This document shows, one piece after another, positions 32,050-42,875 of a stretch of 64,000 bases of DNA. The notes beneath the pieces were generated by a model that searched no databases, was not told where the DNA came from, and saw only the letters and a program-made list of their open reading frames with translations. Both the position numbers and the translations under genes were made by a program. Position 1 is the first letter of the stretch; the number at the start of each line of letters is the position of its first letter. Location of the stretch: positions 31,566,532 through 31,630,531 of the forward strand of contig OY365814.1 in the NCBI GenBank assembly GCA_959347315.1, given 5' to 3'. This stretch comes from Bimastos eiseni (Eukaryota > Annelida > Clitellata > Crassiclitellata > Lumbricidae).

Positions 32050-34660
32050 CGAATTTCTACGATTTTGTGGGGGGAGGGGTCCCGAAAATATGTATGTACG
32101 CAAATATAATTGTCTAATTATGACGTCTACAATACGGAATATGAAAATCAGAACTGTAAGCCCAATCACAGACTATATTCCTGCTTAATCAATGTAGCAT
32201 TAAACTGCTTAAAATGTAAGTGTTGTTAGTGTTTTATTTCTTAATAACAATTGAAAAATTTCAATCAATCAAAGAAATTTATTTGGCTGATCAGAATTAT
32301 ATATAACAGCTTACAGCGAATCCAGAACAAAATAGTAAATAAGTCTAATTCTAGTTGAGAGACGAGAGAAGGAGTCATGGAGTGAGTATGGAGGATAAGA
32401 TTAGCCCAGGAGACCCAATTAGGGACCAAAGGTCCCGCAAGTTAGGGCCACCTATAGTAGGATAGGTTAAAAAGAAAAGTGAGAGCCGGTAAGAGAAGAT
32501 TAAAGGGAGAAGATAATAGATTCAACGGTGTGTAAACATAAAACTTAACTAGTCTTAACTAACAAAATGTAGCCAGCAGGTGAAGAGTTAGGTACAACAA
32601 CAAATGCAGCAGAGAATTAAATGATACATGTTATCTAGAGAAAAATACATTCATGTAGCCAAGTAGAAAACAATTTTTCCAGAGCGCCAGGGTTGCTCAG
32701 TACCCGAGCCAAGATTGAACCAGTACATTAATTTATTTTATTTTAACACTCAATCAGTCCAAAGATTGATTGATATATTCATTTGACCCAGACCCCATCA
32801 CTCCCTGACCCCTCTGAGTTAAGGATCCCAGCCCTTCAATTGTCCTTATTTTGGTCGAAAATATGGACAAACATTTTGGTTCTAAAGGATTTAATGCTGC
32901 ATGACAAGTAAATGGTGGCTGGAACAGCATTCCAAATTCTGGCACATTGACATTTAATAGATACTAGTCTAGCATTAGTTCTGGCATAGGGAACCATTAA
33001 GACGTGAGGACTTCTTATGACGTGTGTATGGAGCTCATGTTATAGCAAAAGTATTGGTGAAATATATTAGGTAATTTTTTCGACTATTTCGAAACATAAA
33101 AATGGCTATTTGTAATTTATAGATCTGGATAATTGATAGAAGCCTATTCGTTTTAACTACTAAGCTAGTGTGAGCATCAAATGGCAACCGGCCATAAATC
33201 TTATAGCTTTTTTCTGCATGATGGATAATTTATTGAGATTGGATGTGTATGCCGAGGCCCAGATTATAGTACAGTATGTGAGGTAAGGATAAATGAGCGA
33301 GAAGTAAAGAGTAGAACGGGCTTTAGCAGGTAAAATTTTGATTATTCTAAACAAAATACCTAGGTTTTTGGATATTTTTTTTGAGATTGCACTAATATGT
33401 TCCTTCCAAGATAAGTGCTGATCAACTATGACTCCTAGGAACAAGCACTAGGTAACCAGGGTTATTGGAAAATTCATTAGTTTGATTGGCTGTAAATTTT
33501 CAGGTAAGGCTTCCTTATGAAAACGAAAGATTATGAAGTTTGTTTTTGGGATATTAAGGGATAGTTTATTAGCACAAAGCCATTCAGATATCAAGTCCAA
33601 TTCTACATTAAATGTATTAATAAGAGTGTGGAGAGATCTGTGAGAGGCAAACGGATTAGTGTCGTCTGCAAAGAGAATAAAGGAAACATTAGGTGATACA
33701 TTTGGAAGGTCATTAATGTATAAAATGAATAACAGGGGACCTAGTATGGATCCTTTGAGGCACACCATATCGAATAGGGTTCGGAGGAGAGTAGGTATGA
33801 TTGCAGTAGACCAGTTGGCTTCTGTTATTTAAGTAACTTTTAATCCAGTTAAGTTGGGAGCCACGAATTTCATAATGGTTAAGTTTCAGTAATAGGATAT
33901 ACCATGATCTATAGTATCAAAAGCCTTAGCAAGGTCTAGGAAAATACCAATCGCATACTCATTCTTATCCATAGCTTCAGTGACCAGATCCTGCATGGAA
34001 AGTAGAGGCATATATGTAGAGTGATTAGACTGGAATCCGTGTTGGGAGTTAAAGAGAATTTGATGCTTATCAGTGACATTTGTCAAACGGATGTGCATCA
34101 CCTTTTCAAATATTTTAGAAAACGCCGGTAAAACGGAAATTGGTCTATAATTTGCAGGAGAATGTCTAAGTCCCTTCTTAAAAATGGGGACAATCCTATA
34201 AAGCCGCTGGAAAAATTCCGCTATCAAAAGAGCAATTTATAATTTTCATCAACGGAGCAGCTATATGAGGTAAGCTAATTATCATGATGGATGGATCAAT
34301 GTCATCGATGCCTGCCGATCGCGATGGTTTAAGTGAATTTCCATTTGCTAATATTTCTTCAACTGATATTTCTATGCTACTAGAATTTAAGCTGTTAAAT
34401 ATGATGCTTGACAAAAATAAATAGCCTGTGGTAAAATCAAAGTCGTATATAGGCTATGTCTTTAGCTATTTAACCTTTGCAATGGAAGTCAAATGTACGT
34501 ACGCATAGGGGAGGGGTCCACGAAATGTACGCAGTGCAACAAGGGGAGGGAAGTGCGAAAATCCGATTTTTTTGCCTACCTAGTATATGGATGGGTCCAT
34601 GCCAACGTCAAGGAGAGATATATATTACCTCCACTGCTTCGCCTACTAGTTTGAATGGAT
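32050..34660 (+). mobile_element. Older unclassified repeat split by a LINE
   Basis: Left part 32050-32260 and right part 34425-34660 together correspond to the reverse complement of 26570-26940. The right part repeats GGGGAGGGGTCC and TATGGATGGGTCC. The LINE 32263-34412 lies between them. Confidence 0.65.
32263..34412 (-). mobile_element. 5'-truncated LINE, Jockey/CR1-like reverse transcriptase
   Basis: On the minus strand, in order: KPSRSAGIDDIDPSI (34414-34196 frame), IFKKGLRHSPANYRPISVLP and GIFLDLAKAFDTIDH (34227-33886), KGSILGPLLFILYINDLPN and FILFADDT (33768-33448; FADD is the catalytic box), then FLGVIVDQHLSWKEHI (33444-33160). At least three frame breaks separate these, so it is dead. 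No endonuclease is left. The 3' end carries TTGATTGATTGAAA, a short-repeat tail. Confidence 0.88.
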
Positions 34661-34712
34661 GACACGTAAACTATTTGAGGTCCCTGTGTAAACGCAACTG
34701 CTCCACTGGTTG

Positions 34713-34791
34713 TACTCTGCCAGTGCCAGTCCCAAGCCTGGATAAAGGAGGAGGGCGACGCTAATGCTCTATGTTATCACAGTTTCCTTAA
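34713..34791 (+). repeat. Copy of the GCCAGTCCCAAGCCTGG dispersed repeat
   Basis: CTCTGCCAGTGCCAGTCCCA, then GCCTGGATAAAGGAGGAGGG; recurs at 36370 on the other side of the hAT element, and at 19408 and 12495 (reverse). Confidence 0.8.
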
Positions 34792-34799
34792 ACTGCAAC

Positions 34800-36313
34800 C
34801 AGTTGCGGATCCACAGAGGGGCCACGACCCCCAACTGAGCCTGTGGCCCCGCCCCCCAATTTTCGACTGATGTACTGTGAAATATGGTACCATTTAGATT
34901 TGATAATTACTTGCTCAGATGTGATGCATGATGAAATTCAGAATTACTTTTGTCAGGGCATTCTCCAAGGCACAAAGTACTTACTTGCATAATGAAATCA
35001 TACATTATTTTTTATGAACATTCTCACAGAAAAACTTACTTGCTCAGAATTTTTAGTGGTAGATATGGTCAAAAATCGGATAATGGAAGAGGTCAAGTTC
35101 TCTTATGCGTAAGAAAATAATGGGTTGAAACACATAATTATAGTGAGTTACATCTGTGGTTCCAGAAAGGCAATTCCAGCAGCTCAGTGAAACAAGATGG
35201 GCTTGTCGTTTTGTTACGGCAAATAACAAAACGGCAGTGATCAATTAGATGCATTGGTAGCCTATAATTAATTACGCTAGAAGATGATACTGGGGCAAAT
35301 GGTGAAAGAGTAGCTGAAGCTTGAAGCTAGAGGCTTGTTATCATTACTTCAGACTTTAATTTTGTGCTATTCTGGGCAAGATACGTATCAATTCGCCTCC
35401 AATCAATTGCTGACTTATCTGCAGCTGCGGACGTTGCCAGGCATTAAACTGACTCTTTCAAAGAAAATAGAGATGAAACAGAAGTTTTAATAAACGCATA
35501 AGAGCAAAGTAAGGATTGTTAAATTGACTCAGTATTAACTAAACAATGTGTCCGAATGTCCGTTAAATGCACAATAATTTTTTCTAGCTCGGCAGTTAAT
35601 GAAACTGTGGGACAACGTTCTCAATTGAACACACAAACCACATTTTAGGCAGCAAATTTACAATCCGATCATTGATTGTATCATTTCCGAACTAGATAGT
35701 GTTTTGGCACTTTTGTATGACATTAGTGTTGAAGACCTCAGTCATAAAATGCCCTAAGTTGGGCGCCTGTTAAAGCATTCAAGTTTAAATTATGACTACA
35801 ATGATGGACCTGGCTTCATTTCTGGGACCATTCATGAAATGCACATACTGTCGAACAGAGCCATTGTTTTACCGGTATGACATCAGCAGCCTGTGAGAAA
35901 CACTTTACTGCTCCGAAATTAATTAAAACATTATCTACGAAGAACTATGTCTGATATTCGTCTAGGTAGTCTGACAATAATTTTGATTGAATCTGCCCCT
36001 GCAGCCTATTACAATGGATGCCTTTGTGAATGAGTTTGACTCTTGACATGACAATCGTATACGGTTTTCATTAAGCGAATGCATTGTGTATAGTTATGCT
36101 GTGCTTCTAAATAAAAGTCATGCAATTTTCAAAGTGTAATAATCTTGAGACTGAGGATGTGAAGAATTCAGGTTGCTCGATAATACATATACATGCATCT
36201 GCTCGATGTCACTCAGTGTGGAGCTATACCTAGCACTAAAAAATTGGGTATCCAATTGGCCCCCCTGTCGAATCCTCGGCCCCCTCTGATGACAAATTCT
36301 AGAGCCGCCACTG
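34800..36313 (+). mobile_element. Decayed hAT transposon with perfect 8-bp TSD
   Basis: ACTGCAAC flanks both sides (34792-34799 and 36314-36321). Left end CAGTTGCGGATCC, right end reverse complement CAGTGGCGGCTC. Inside, broken plus-strand frames recall a hAT transposase of the DUF4371/ZMYM-like type: VDMVKNRIMEEVKFSYA (about 35058-35105), QQLSETRWACRFVTANNK (35178-35230), then GLLSLLQTLILCYSGQDTY. The gene is heavily mutated and cannot be active. Confidence 0.88.
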
Positions 36314-36369
36314 ACTGCAACTAACTATCTAGACAGACAATGTACCCAAAACTCTTATTTTAATTCTTA

Positions 36370-36470
36370 ATGCACTCTGCCAGTGCCAGTGCCAAGCCTG
36401 GATAAAGGAGGAGGGTGATGCTAATGATCTTTGGTATCAGTGTCGTTAAATTGCAACTACGACCCCTTGC
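36370..36470 (+). repeat. Copy of the GCCAGTCCCAAGCCTGG dispersed repeat
   Basis: CTCTGCCAGTGCCAGTGCCA, GCCTGGATAAAGGAGGAGGG, TGATGCTAATG; also ends TTAAATTGCAAC like the copy at 34713 (TTAAACTGCAAC). Confidence 0.8.
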
Positions 36471-36527
36471 GTTAACTCTACAAACTATAGAGACAATTAG
36501 CATTTGTATGATTGAGATCCTTAACCA

Positions 36528-36640
36528 CCGCTGTCCGTTTGAATGGGTGCGACACCATAATTTTGAGGTTTCCGTGTAACCTATACGGGCCAAAGTTAGA
36601 AAGACACTTTTTCAATGCTTGCTATAGGGCTCTTATACTA
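36528..36640 (+). repeat. CGCTGTCCGTTTGAATGG repeat, copy 3 of 3
   Basis: Motif as at 23395 and 23938; the following sequence diverges early. Confidence 0.55.
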
Positions 36641-36829
36641 TTCCCAATCGCAAATACTCAACGGAATCCACCGCTTAAACAAATTTGTTATGTGCACACA
36701 TTATATAACGTTCGATATTGGAATATTCAATACTAATTAATAGCAAACAAATAAAATATATAATAAATGCAATACACTTTCAATCCATTATCTGTGCAGG
36801 GTAAAATGATCAAATTGGAGAAAATGTCT

Positions 36830-37095
36830 GGGGCGAGAGGGATAATGTCTTAGATGGAAATGACAAGGAAGAAAATATATGGGGGAAATGTACAGAGGAA
36901 ATGTTCAAGAACCAGTGTCAACATATAAAAAAATAAAATGAAAATGAATGAGGTACATGGTTACTAATCTTGTTTGCATGTCTATCATATTCAGGTCAAA
37001 TAACAGTGGTTTTAACAAAGACTAAACGTCTTCTGAAGCACTTCAAAACCTTGTTATGATGTTATTTTATGTTATGCAAATACCAACACATCCTT
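36830..37095 (-). other. 3' flank of zinc-finger gene 1, homologous to genes 2 and 3
   Basis: ATATGGGGGAAATGTACAGA, CCAGTGTCAACA, AAAATGAAAATGAATG and GTTACTAATC match 59110-59220 and 48370-48475 in the same order. The homology of the three genes therefore extends past the coding region. Confidence 0.75.
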
Positions 37096-38808
37096 TCATA
37101 CTGTAATTATGTGACATCGGAACAGTTCAGCAAATAAGTCGTCAGGTGGAGAGTGTTGATGGCTTGAACAATGCCCACGAAAGTCGTTCTCTGTTTCAAA
37201 CAATTCATCACATATGCCACATCCAAATGCTTTAGACAAAGACACTCTTCCATCAACATGAGATTTGAATTTGTTAATGTACAGAATTTCTTCACTTTCA
37301 ATTATTCTCAGTGGTCTTGCAATTCCACTGGAATCAGAATACTTATACTCTGATATACGTTTATTTAGTTGATCAATTACGGCTGTACTCATACAGATGA
37401 TGAACTGATCACTTACTTCACAGCCCGTTTTAATATCCTGCTTCTGAATTCCTTCGTGCAGCTTAGATTGCTTGGCTGAAGAACTACTTTTGATGAAACG
37501 TTCACTGCGGTTGCGTTGCTTCTCAGTTGCGTCTGGTCTTCTATGTACTTTTATATTTTCAAGTTGGTTGAATCTTGTATTAAAGACCTCACATTTATCT
37601 GGTTTTACTACTGTATGAGTTAACATGTGAATCTTTAGCACGCTGCTGTCCATAAATTGACACATGAATGGTTTCTCGCCAGTATGGGTTCTGATATGCG
37701 ATTTCAGATTACAGCCTTGAGCAAATGATTTCTGACATAAATGACACGTGTATAATTGTTCACCAGTATGACTTCTTTTATGCTTTATCAGAGAACTACC
37801 ATCAATAAAGGATTTCCTACATATTTGGCAACTGAATGATTTTTCGTCAGTGTGGCTTCTAGTATGTCTTATCAGAGCACTGACATCACTAAATGATTTC
37901 GGACATATCAGACATTGATGTGGTTTTTCGCCAGTATGGATTCTTATGTGCGTTTTCAGTGGACCACCTTGAGCAAATGATTTCTTACATATGTGGCAGC
38001 TGTATGGTTTTTCACCAGTATGGGTTCTCACATGGGTTCTTAGAGTGCAACCATGAGCAAATGATTTCTGACATATCAGACATTGGTGTGGTTTTTCGCC
38101 AGTATGGGTTCTCATATGCGATTTCAGATGACCACCTTGAGCAAATAATTTCTTACATATCTGGCAAGTGTATGGTTTATCGCCAGTATGGGTTCTCATA
38201 TGCGATTTCAGATGACCACCTTGAGCAAATGATTTCTGACATATCTGACATCGGTGTGGCTTTTCGCCAGTGTGGATTCTTGTGTGAATTGTCAGATCAA
38301 TACGTTGAATAAATGATTTCTGACATATCTGGCAAGTGTATGGTTTATCGCCAGTATGGGTTCTCATATGCGATTTCAGATGACCACATTGAGCAAATAA
38401 TTTCTGACATATCTGGCAAATGTATGGTTTTTCGCTAGTATGGGTTCTCATATGCGATTTCAGATGACCACCTTGAGCAAATGCTTTCTGACATATCCGA
38501 CATCGGTGTGGCTTTTCGCCAGTGTGGATTCTTATGTGTTTCTTCAAAACACAACATTGACTAAATGATTTCTTACATATTTGGCAACTGTATGGTTTTT
38601 CGCCAGTATGTGTCCTCATATGCAGCACCAAAGAACCTGCTGTAGTAAATGATGTATCACACAACTGACATTTGTATGATTTCTCTCCAGGATGGGTTCT
38701 CATGTGCTTTCTCAGATTAATATCGACGTCAAATGATTTCAGACATAGATGGCATCTGCGATGCATGTCTGCAATATTGGTGCTCACATTCGTCGTCATG
38801 ATAGACAC
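37096..38808 (-). CDS. C2H2 zinc-finger protein, cluster gene 1 (570 aa)
   Basis: Probable DNA-binding nuclear protein. One uninterrupted frame with 13 canonical C2H2 fingers linked by TGEKP(Y/H)-type linkers. Finger 14 is damaged: only CQFMDSSVLKIHMLTH is left, with the second Cys and about four more residues missing. A degenerate CEVFN...HRR unit follows, then a 100-residue finger-free region and an isolated C-terminal finger CGICDELFETENDFRGHCSSH. No KRAB, SCAN, BTB or ZAD domain is present in this frame, but upstream exons may exist. Helix contact positions are repetitive (several fingers AQGGHLKSH). Compared with genes 2 and 3 the TGA after FAELF is lost, adding RCHIITV. The start MSIMTTNVS aligns with gene 2. 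Target and role unknown. Confidence 0.9.
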   Translation of the reverse strand: MSIMTTNVSTNIADMHRRCHLCLKSFDVDINLRKHMRTHPGEKSYKCQLCDTSFTTAGSLVLHMRTHTGEKPYSCQICKKSFSQCCVLKKHIRIHTGEKPHRCRICQKAFAQGGHLKSHMRTHTSEKPYICQICQKLFAQCGHLKSHMRTHTGDKPYTCQICQKSFIQRIDLTIHTRIHTGEKPHRCQICQKSFAQGGHLKSHMRTHTGDKPYTCQICKKLFAQGGHLKSHMRTHTGEKPHQCLICQKSFAHGCTLRTHVRTHTGEKPYSCHICKKSFAQGGPLKTHIRIHTGEKPHQCLICPKSFSDVSALIRHTRSHTDEKSFSCQICRKSFIDGSSLIKHKRSHTGEQLYTCHLCQKSFAQGCNLKSHIRTHTGEKPFMCQFMDSSVLKIHMLTHTVVKPDKCEVFNTRFNQLENIKVHRRPDATEKQRNRSERFIKSSSSAKQSKLHEGIQKQDIKTGCEVSDQFIICMSTAVIDQLNKRISEYKYSDSSGIARPLRIIESEEILYINKFKSHVDGRVSLSKAFGCGICDELFETENDFRGHCSSHQHSPPDDLFAELFRCHIITV

Positions 38809-39450
38809 TATATTGATGATTTCACTGTTTTTCCCCAGTATGGGAGCTTAGATGAGATGATTCGTTCTATGTGTGCTTCTTTAAATGTATATGTTTCTTC
38901 AACAACTAGCTTTCAGACAGTTTGGTGTCGCATGCATTTGGAAAAGTACGAGTTATGGCATGCATTTTAAAATAAACAAAGACTGTGTTAATGTTCCAGC
39001 AATTGGCGTTATAGCCTTTCAAACACCAGCAGTGAACATTTTTAACATAATCGATGACTTCCTATGAGTTTGCCTTTCAAATGCTAACACAAGAATTCGT
39101 GTTTTATCAGCCAGTAAAAGTGATTTTTCGAGTAAAAGACGAACTATTCATGCAGGAAATTACTCTATATAGTAAAGCTGAAACGATCCAACCATCTTAA
39201 TGCCACTGTTCAGTATGATATGAACTGAAGATGAACTAGTTGACCATAGTGAAAGACGTACAGTAATAAATCAACTATGATGCACTTCAGGAAGATTTAC
39301 TTGATATAAACTTTGCTCTGCAACTGAATGTTGTAACAGAATATAGTTTGTCATCTTCATAAACTTGCTAAAAAGAACAGTACAACTCCATTTGTATTTG
39401 TTTTTTATAATATAGAACACAATTTCATGGTAGTTACATTAAAATAATTT
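38809..39450 (-). other. 5' flank of zinc-finger gene 1, homologous to that of gene 2
   Basis: Matches 50479-51120 over long stretches: GACAGTTTGG, AAAATAAACAAAGACTGTGT, CACTGTTCAGTATG, CTGAAGATGAACTAGTTGAC. It may include the promoter or a 5' UTR exon. No further coding is visible. Confidence 0.7.
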
Positions 39451-39597
39451 TGCTCCATCTGTAGTTTAATAACAAATTAGGGTTCACGTTATACACTACA
39501 TAAACATTTCTTCATAAAATAATTCTTTGTAAACAGTTGTTCGTAAAACAATTTTTTGTATAGCACAATTCTTCGTATACAATATCAGCTAACTGAG

Positions 39598-40600
39598 ACT
39601 TAAATGGAAGCAGGATTGATGGAAAGAAATAAACCCAAATAGAAGCGAGATTGATGAAGAAAAAGCGTAAGTGGAAGCTGGATTGATGAAAAGATATATT
39701 AAACCTGTACCAATTAATCGGCCGGCCGATTAATCGGGCCGATTATAGAGATATCGGCGATATCGGATATCGGCAAGATAATCGGTGCAGATATTAAAAA
39801 AAATTTCTTTTCATTTTATAATATTATTTTTTGTCTTTAAGAGCAAAATGACGACAGCAACATCATTAGGTCTGTGAAGGACAGCATTACATTTGCTTCC
39901 CATAGTGTGGGGAACTCGGGCTTCTACTTCAGACCACCCAGTAACCATTGTGCTAGACTGCTAGTACCGTGGGAAAGTGTTTACAGCTGTAGCCTGTTGT
40001 GCAGAGTGAGTCATAGTGCCTGCTTAATAACCCTGGGCACAATCATGTCGTTTTAGGCCAAATTGACAAGTTGTAAAAGTGGCCTGTTTGGGGTGGGAAT
40101 GGCATAATTAGCATGTTAGTCTAGTTACATAGATTATCTTTCCTCTCCTCCGTCATGCAAGGTCAACAGCGGGCGGTGTGCCTAATCTGTATTGGCTGCC
40201 TAGGATTAGTCCCCAATTACATGTATACGTCTCCCACCGAGCAAGTGCTTGCTTGTAATCACAACAATAGGTAGTAACAGTAGGTCTATCTTTTAGAATC
40301 CGTCATCTTGGGAAACATAATGAAACAAAATTGGTAAAATAATCGGGTATCGACAAACGAATAATCGGCAATAATTGGTATCGGCATAATCGGCAAAAAG
40401 CGATATCGGTACAGCTCTAAGATATATACCTAAATGAAAGCCGGAATGGTGAAAGAAATAAATCTAAATAGAAGCTGGATGTAACGAGAAGACTCCTGCT
40501 TAAGTAGAAGCTGGATTGATGAAAAGAATTATTCTTAAATGAAAGAAGTATGTGATGAAAGGAATCATGTTTAAATGGAAACAGGATTGGTGAAAAGTAT
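39598..40600 (+). repeat. 36-bp repeat array interrupted by a hAT element
   Basis: Plus-oriented copies of the GAAGCTGGATTGATGAAA unit at 39598-39699 continue at 40428-40600 once the 720-bp insert is removed. Inverse-oriented copies follow at 41175-41290. Confidence 0.8.
39700..40419. mobile_element. 720-bp hAT-like element with 8-bp TSD
   Basis: AGATATAT flanks both ends (39692-39699 and 40420-40427). Left end TAAACCTGTACCAATTAATC; right end reverse complement TAGAGCTGTACCGATATCG. Subterminal GATATCGG repeats on both sides are typical binding-site clusters. No transposase is visible. Confidence 0.87.
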
Positions 40601-40604
40601 GTAT

Positions 40605-41035
40605 TGATGTCACAACAGGCAACCATGCACAAAGCCGCCATCAATCAAGCAATGCAGCGCCACTTCAAGATAACTATTCCCGACCCAGGCCCGGTCAAAA
40701 AGGAAAGCCTTGAGAAGTATATAGAAAGAGCCAGACAGGTCGCGCGGGAGAGAGCGCAGGTCAGATGAGAGGTTGTTAAAAACACGGGGACCCACAATTG
40801 CGAAAGCTCTGTTTTGCCTGGTTGCGGTATGAGCAAGTGAAACCACAAAGTCGCCTCTAGAGGCCGAGCGAAGAGATCAGCGACCAGAAGAAGCCGAAGT
40901 TAAGGTGAACCGATCCCTAAGATAGACAGGCGCATTGCCCACAACACAGTGCCAGATATGCAATAGAGATCCTATATCGAAGATCCTATATTGAATGAGT
41001 TGCCTAACCGGAAGCCAGTGTAGTTTGTCCCGCAT
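40605..41035 (-). mobile_element. LINE 3'-end fragment
   Basis: Minus strand reads KLHWLPVRQLIQYRIF near 41030-40975, APVYLRDRFTLTS near 40935-40895 and ATRQNRAFAIVGPRVFNNL near 40825-40765, the standard CR1/L2-type C terminus. Same family as 22552-22768. Confidence 0.8.
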
Positions 41036-41200
41036 GCGTCTTTACGATTCCCACACTAATACAAGGATATCGTTAATATTCATGAACCTGATGCGTTAAA
41101 ATCATGTTAATGTGCATGAAATTACCCCTTCCGGATAATTATGCATATTCATTAGGTTGGCGTAACATTCAGCACCATTGAGGGCCGAGTAACATCCAGC
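41036..41200. repeat. Dispersed block shared with 62560-62710
   Basis: GCGTCTTTACGATTCCCACA, CATGAACCTGATGC, TGCATATTCATTAGGTTGGC occur in the same order in both. In each place it sits between plus-oriented and minus-oriented 36-bp repeat arrays, so it looks like the core of the foldback element. Confidence 0.85.
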
Positions 41201-41334
41201 TTCCATTTCAACACCATCTTTTTTAATCACATCAGCCTTCCATTTAGGGCAATTATTTTCATCAATCCTGCTTCCATGCATTTAAATATGAATTTGGGAC
41301 GCTAAAACGATAAATTACCTCATAAAATATTAAA

Positions 41335-41515
41335 ATCTAACCAGGTTTGACATTAAAGTCGATTCTTCTGTACAATCTGGTTTACTACGTGATGATCACA
41401 AAATGGCGAGCGATGGTCGCCGATGAAAGTCTTTTACTAGAATACATTAATTACTAGAATACAATAAAAGTTGAGTTTTGAAAGTATATCCTGTCATCTA
41501 GCGAAAAAATATTGT
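41335..41515 (+). repeat. Dispersed repeat shared with 52195-52350
   Basis: ATCTAACCAGGTTTG, CACAAAATGGCGAGCGAT, TCCTGTCATCTAGCGAA occur in order in both copies. Confidence 0.8.
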
Positions 41516-42024
41516 CGTTATCATTTCCGTTTTTTCAATGACTGATAAAGAAATGATACAACGGACAATTGCAGAGCAGGTTCATTGTAAAACGTAAGCG
41601 CAATAATTATTATTATGCCATGTGCCCTGAACCCTCAAAATTCTAAAACACAATATGGTGACTGGTCTTACCTCCATCTATCATCCACTTTATCGCATTG
41701 CTCTTCGTAAAACTATAAGATATCCTATCCACTACTTCTAACGGCAATAAACCAATGTATATTATACATGTGGATGACTGCAAACCTCTTGGCTACTTTC
41801 TTGCAGAGCCTTATTCTTTGCAGCTCAGGGCCGTACCTAGCCAAATTTGCGCCCTGTGCCTAGCGTTAATCTGGCGCTCACACATGGATTTTGTTGCCTA
41901 TCTAAATTTGGAATAGGCCTCTCATATAAAATTCAGTAACATACAGATAGTTTTACGAAGAACTCATTTTGGATGGATAATAATAAATATTTTTTAAAGA
42001 AACTAAATACGGTAATCTATAGAT

Positions 42025-42418
42025 CTGGGACTAATATGGAATAGATCTGAAGCTAACGAAATCTGGGTCATTGACCTAGATAATGCCTATCACTACATCC
42101 GGGACTTTTGGAGTACAAATCAGCAGTCGCGCTTGTTTTTGTTAACAAATAAATTGACTTAGTACATAGAACTTGCAATATAAATAAGTTAAAATAACAC
42201 ATGTTCAAAAAGAAGATTTTTTACTGATGTAGCAGTATTTTAGATGACATTTACGGTGATAATACGTTCAAATTTATTCATCCAAATAGGCCTACCCGGA
42301 TGTCAGTTTATTCATTACATAGCCGCCGATCACAGACATCCTCCACAATGCATCAGAACAGACGATCACTGATTGGCTGTCACGTTGCCACTTCGTATCC
42401 CTTCCATATTAGTCCCAG
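42025..42418. mobile_element. 394-bp MITE with 7-bp TSD
   Basis: TATAGAT on both sides (42018-42024 and 42419-42425). Left end CTGGGACTAATATGGAA; the right end is its inverse CCATATTAGTCCCAG. No ORF. A related fragment lies in the dab intron at 2085-2240. Confidence 0.85.
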
Positions 42419-42542
42419 TATAGATACATAATAATATTGAATTCGGTTAATTGAAATCAAACTCAATGTTGACCTCTATGTTTTCGAAAAGAGCAGACTG
42501 ATTACGTAAATTTTGAAAACATGGATCGATGTCATAATAAAC

Positions 42543-42875
42543 CAGAGCTTTTTTTCTGGCGGAACGCGTCGGAACGGTGTTCCGGCACCTTTTTTCCAAA
42601 TTAATAAATAATAATAATGGTAATTGTGCAAAAACTCTGGAATTTGAAATATAACTTTACAATTTCTACTTTTTACATTCTAAAACGAATAGGTAAGATT
42701 ATGATCATTGTGTCCTATTAAATTAATTTTATCTGGTGGCTAATTTTAATGTCATTTCTTCCGACAATAGGGATGCGTTTGGCACCTTTTTCCATGCGTT
42801 CCGGCACCTTTTCCATGCGTTCCGGCACCTTTTTCCATGCGTTCCGGCACCTTTTTCCCTAGAAAAAAAGCACTG
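42543..42875. mobile_element. 333-bp hAT-like MITE with 8-bp TSD
   Basis: TAATAAAC flanks (42535-42542, 42876-42883). Left CAGAGCTTTTTTTCTGG; right reverse complement CAGTGCTTTTTTTCTAGG. Near the right end, about four tandem copies of a 23-24 bp unit with GCGTTCCGGCACCTTTTTCC, also inverted once near the left end. Confidence 0.9.

Noticed and set aside
37893..38312. Plus-strand ORF opposite zinc-finger gene 1, with repeats of [16 protein letters not shown]
   Set aside because: Mirror of the 84-bp finger repeat; the same happens opposite genes 2 and 3.
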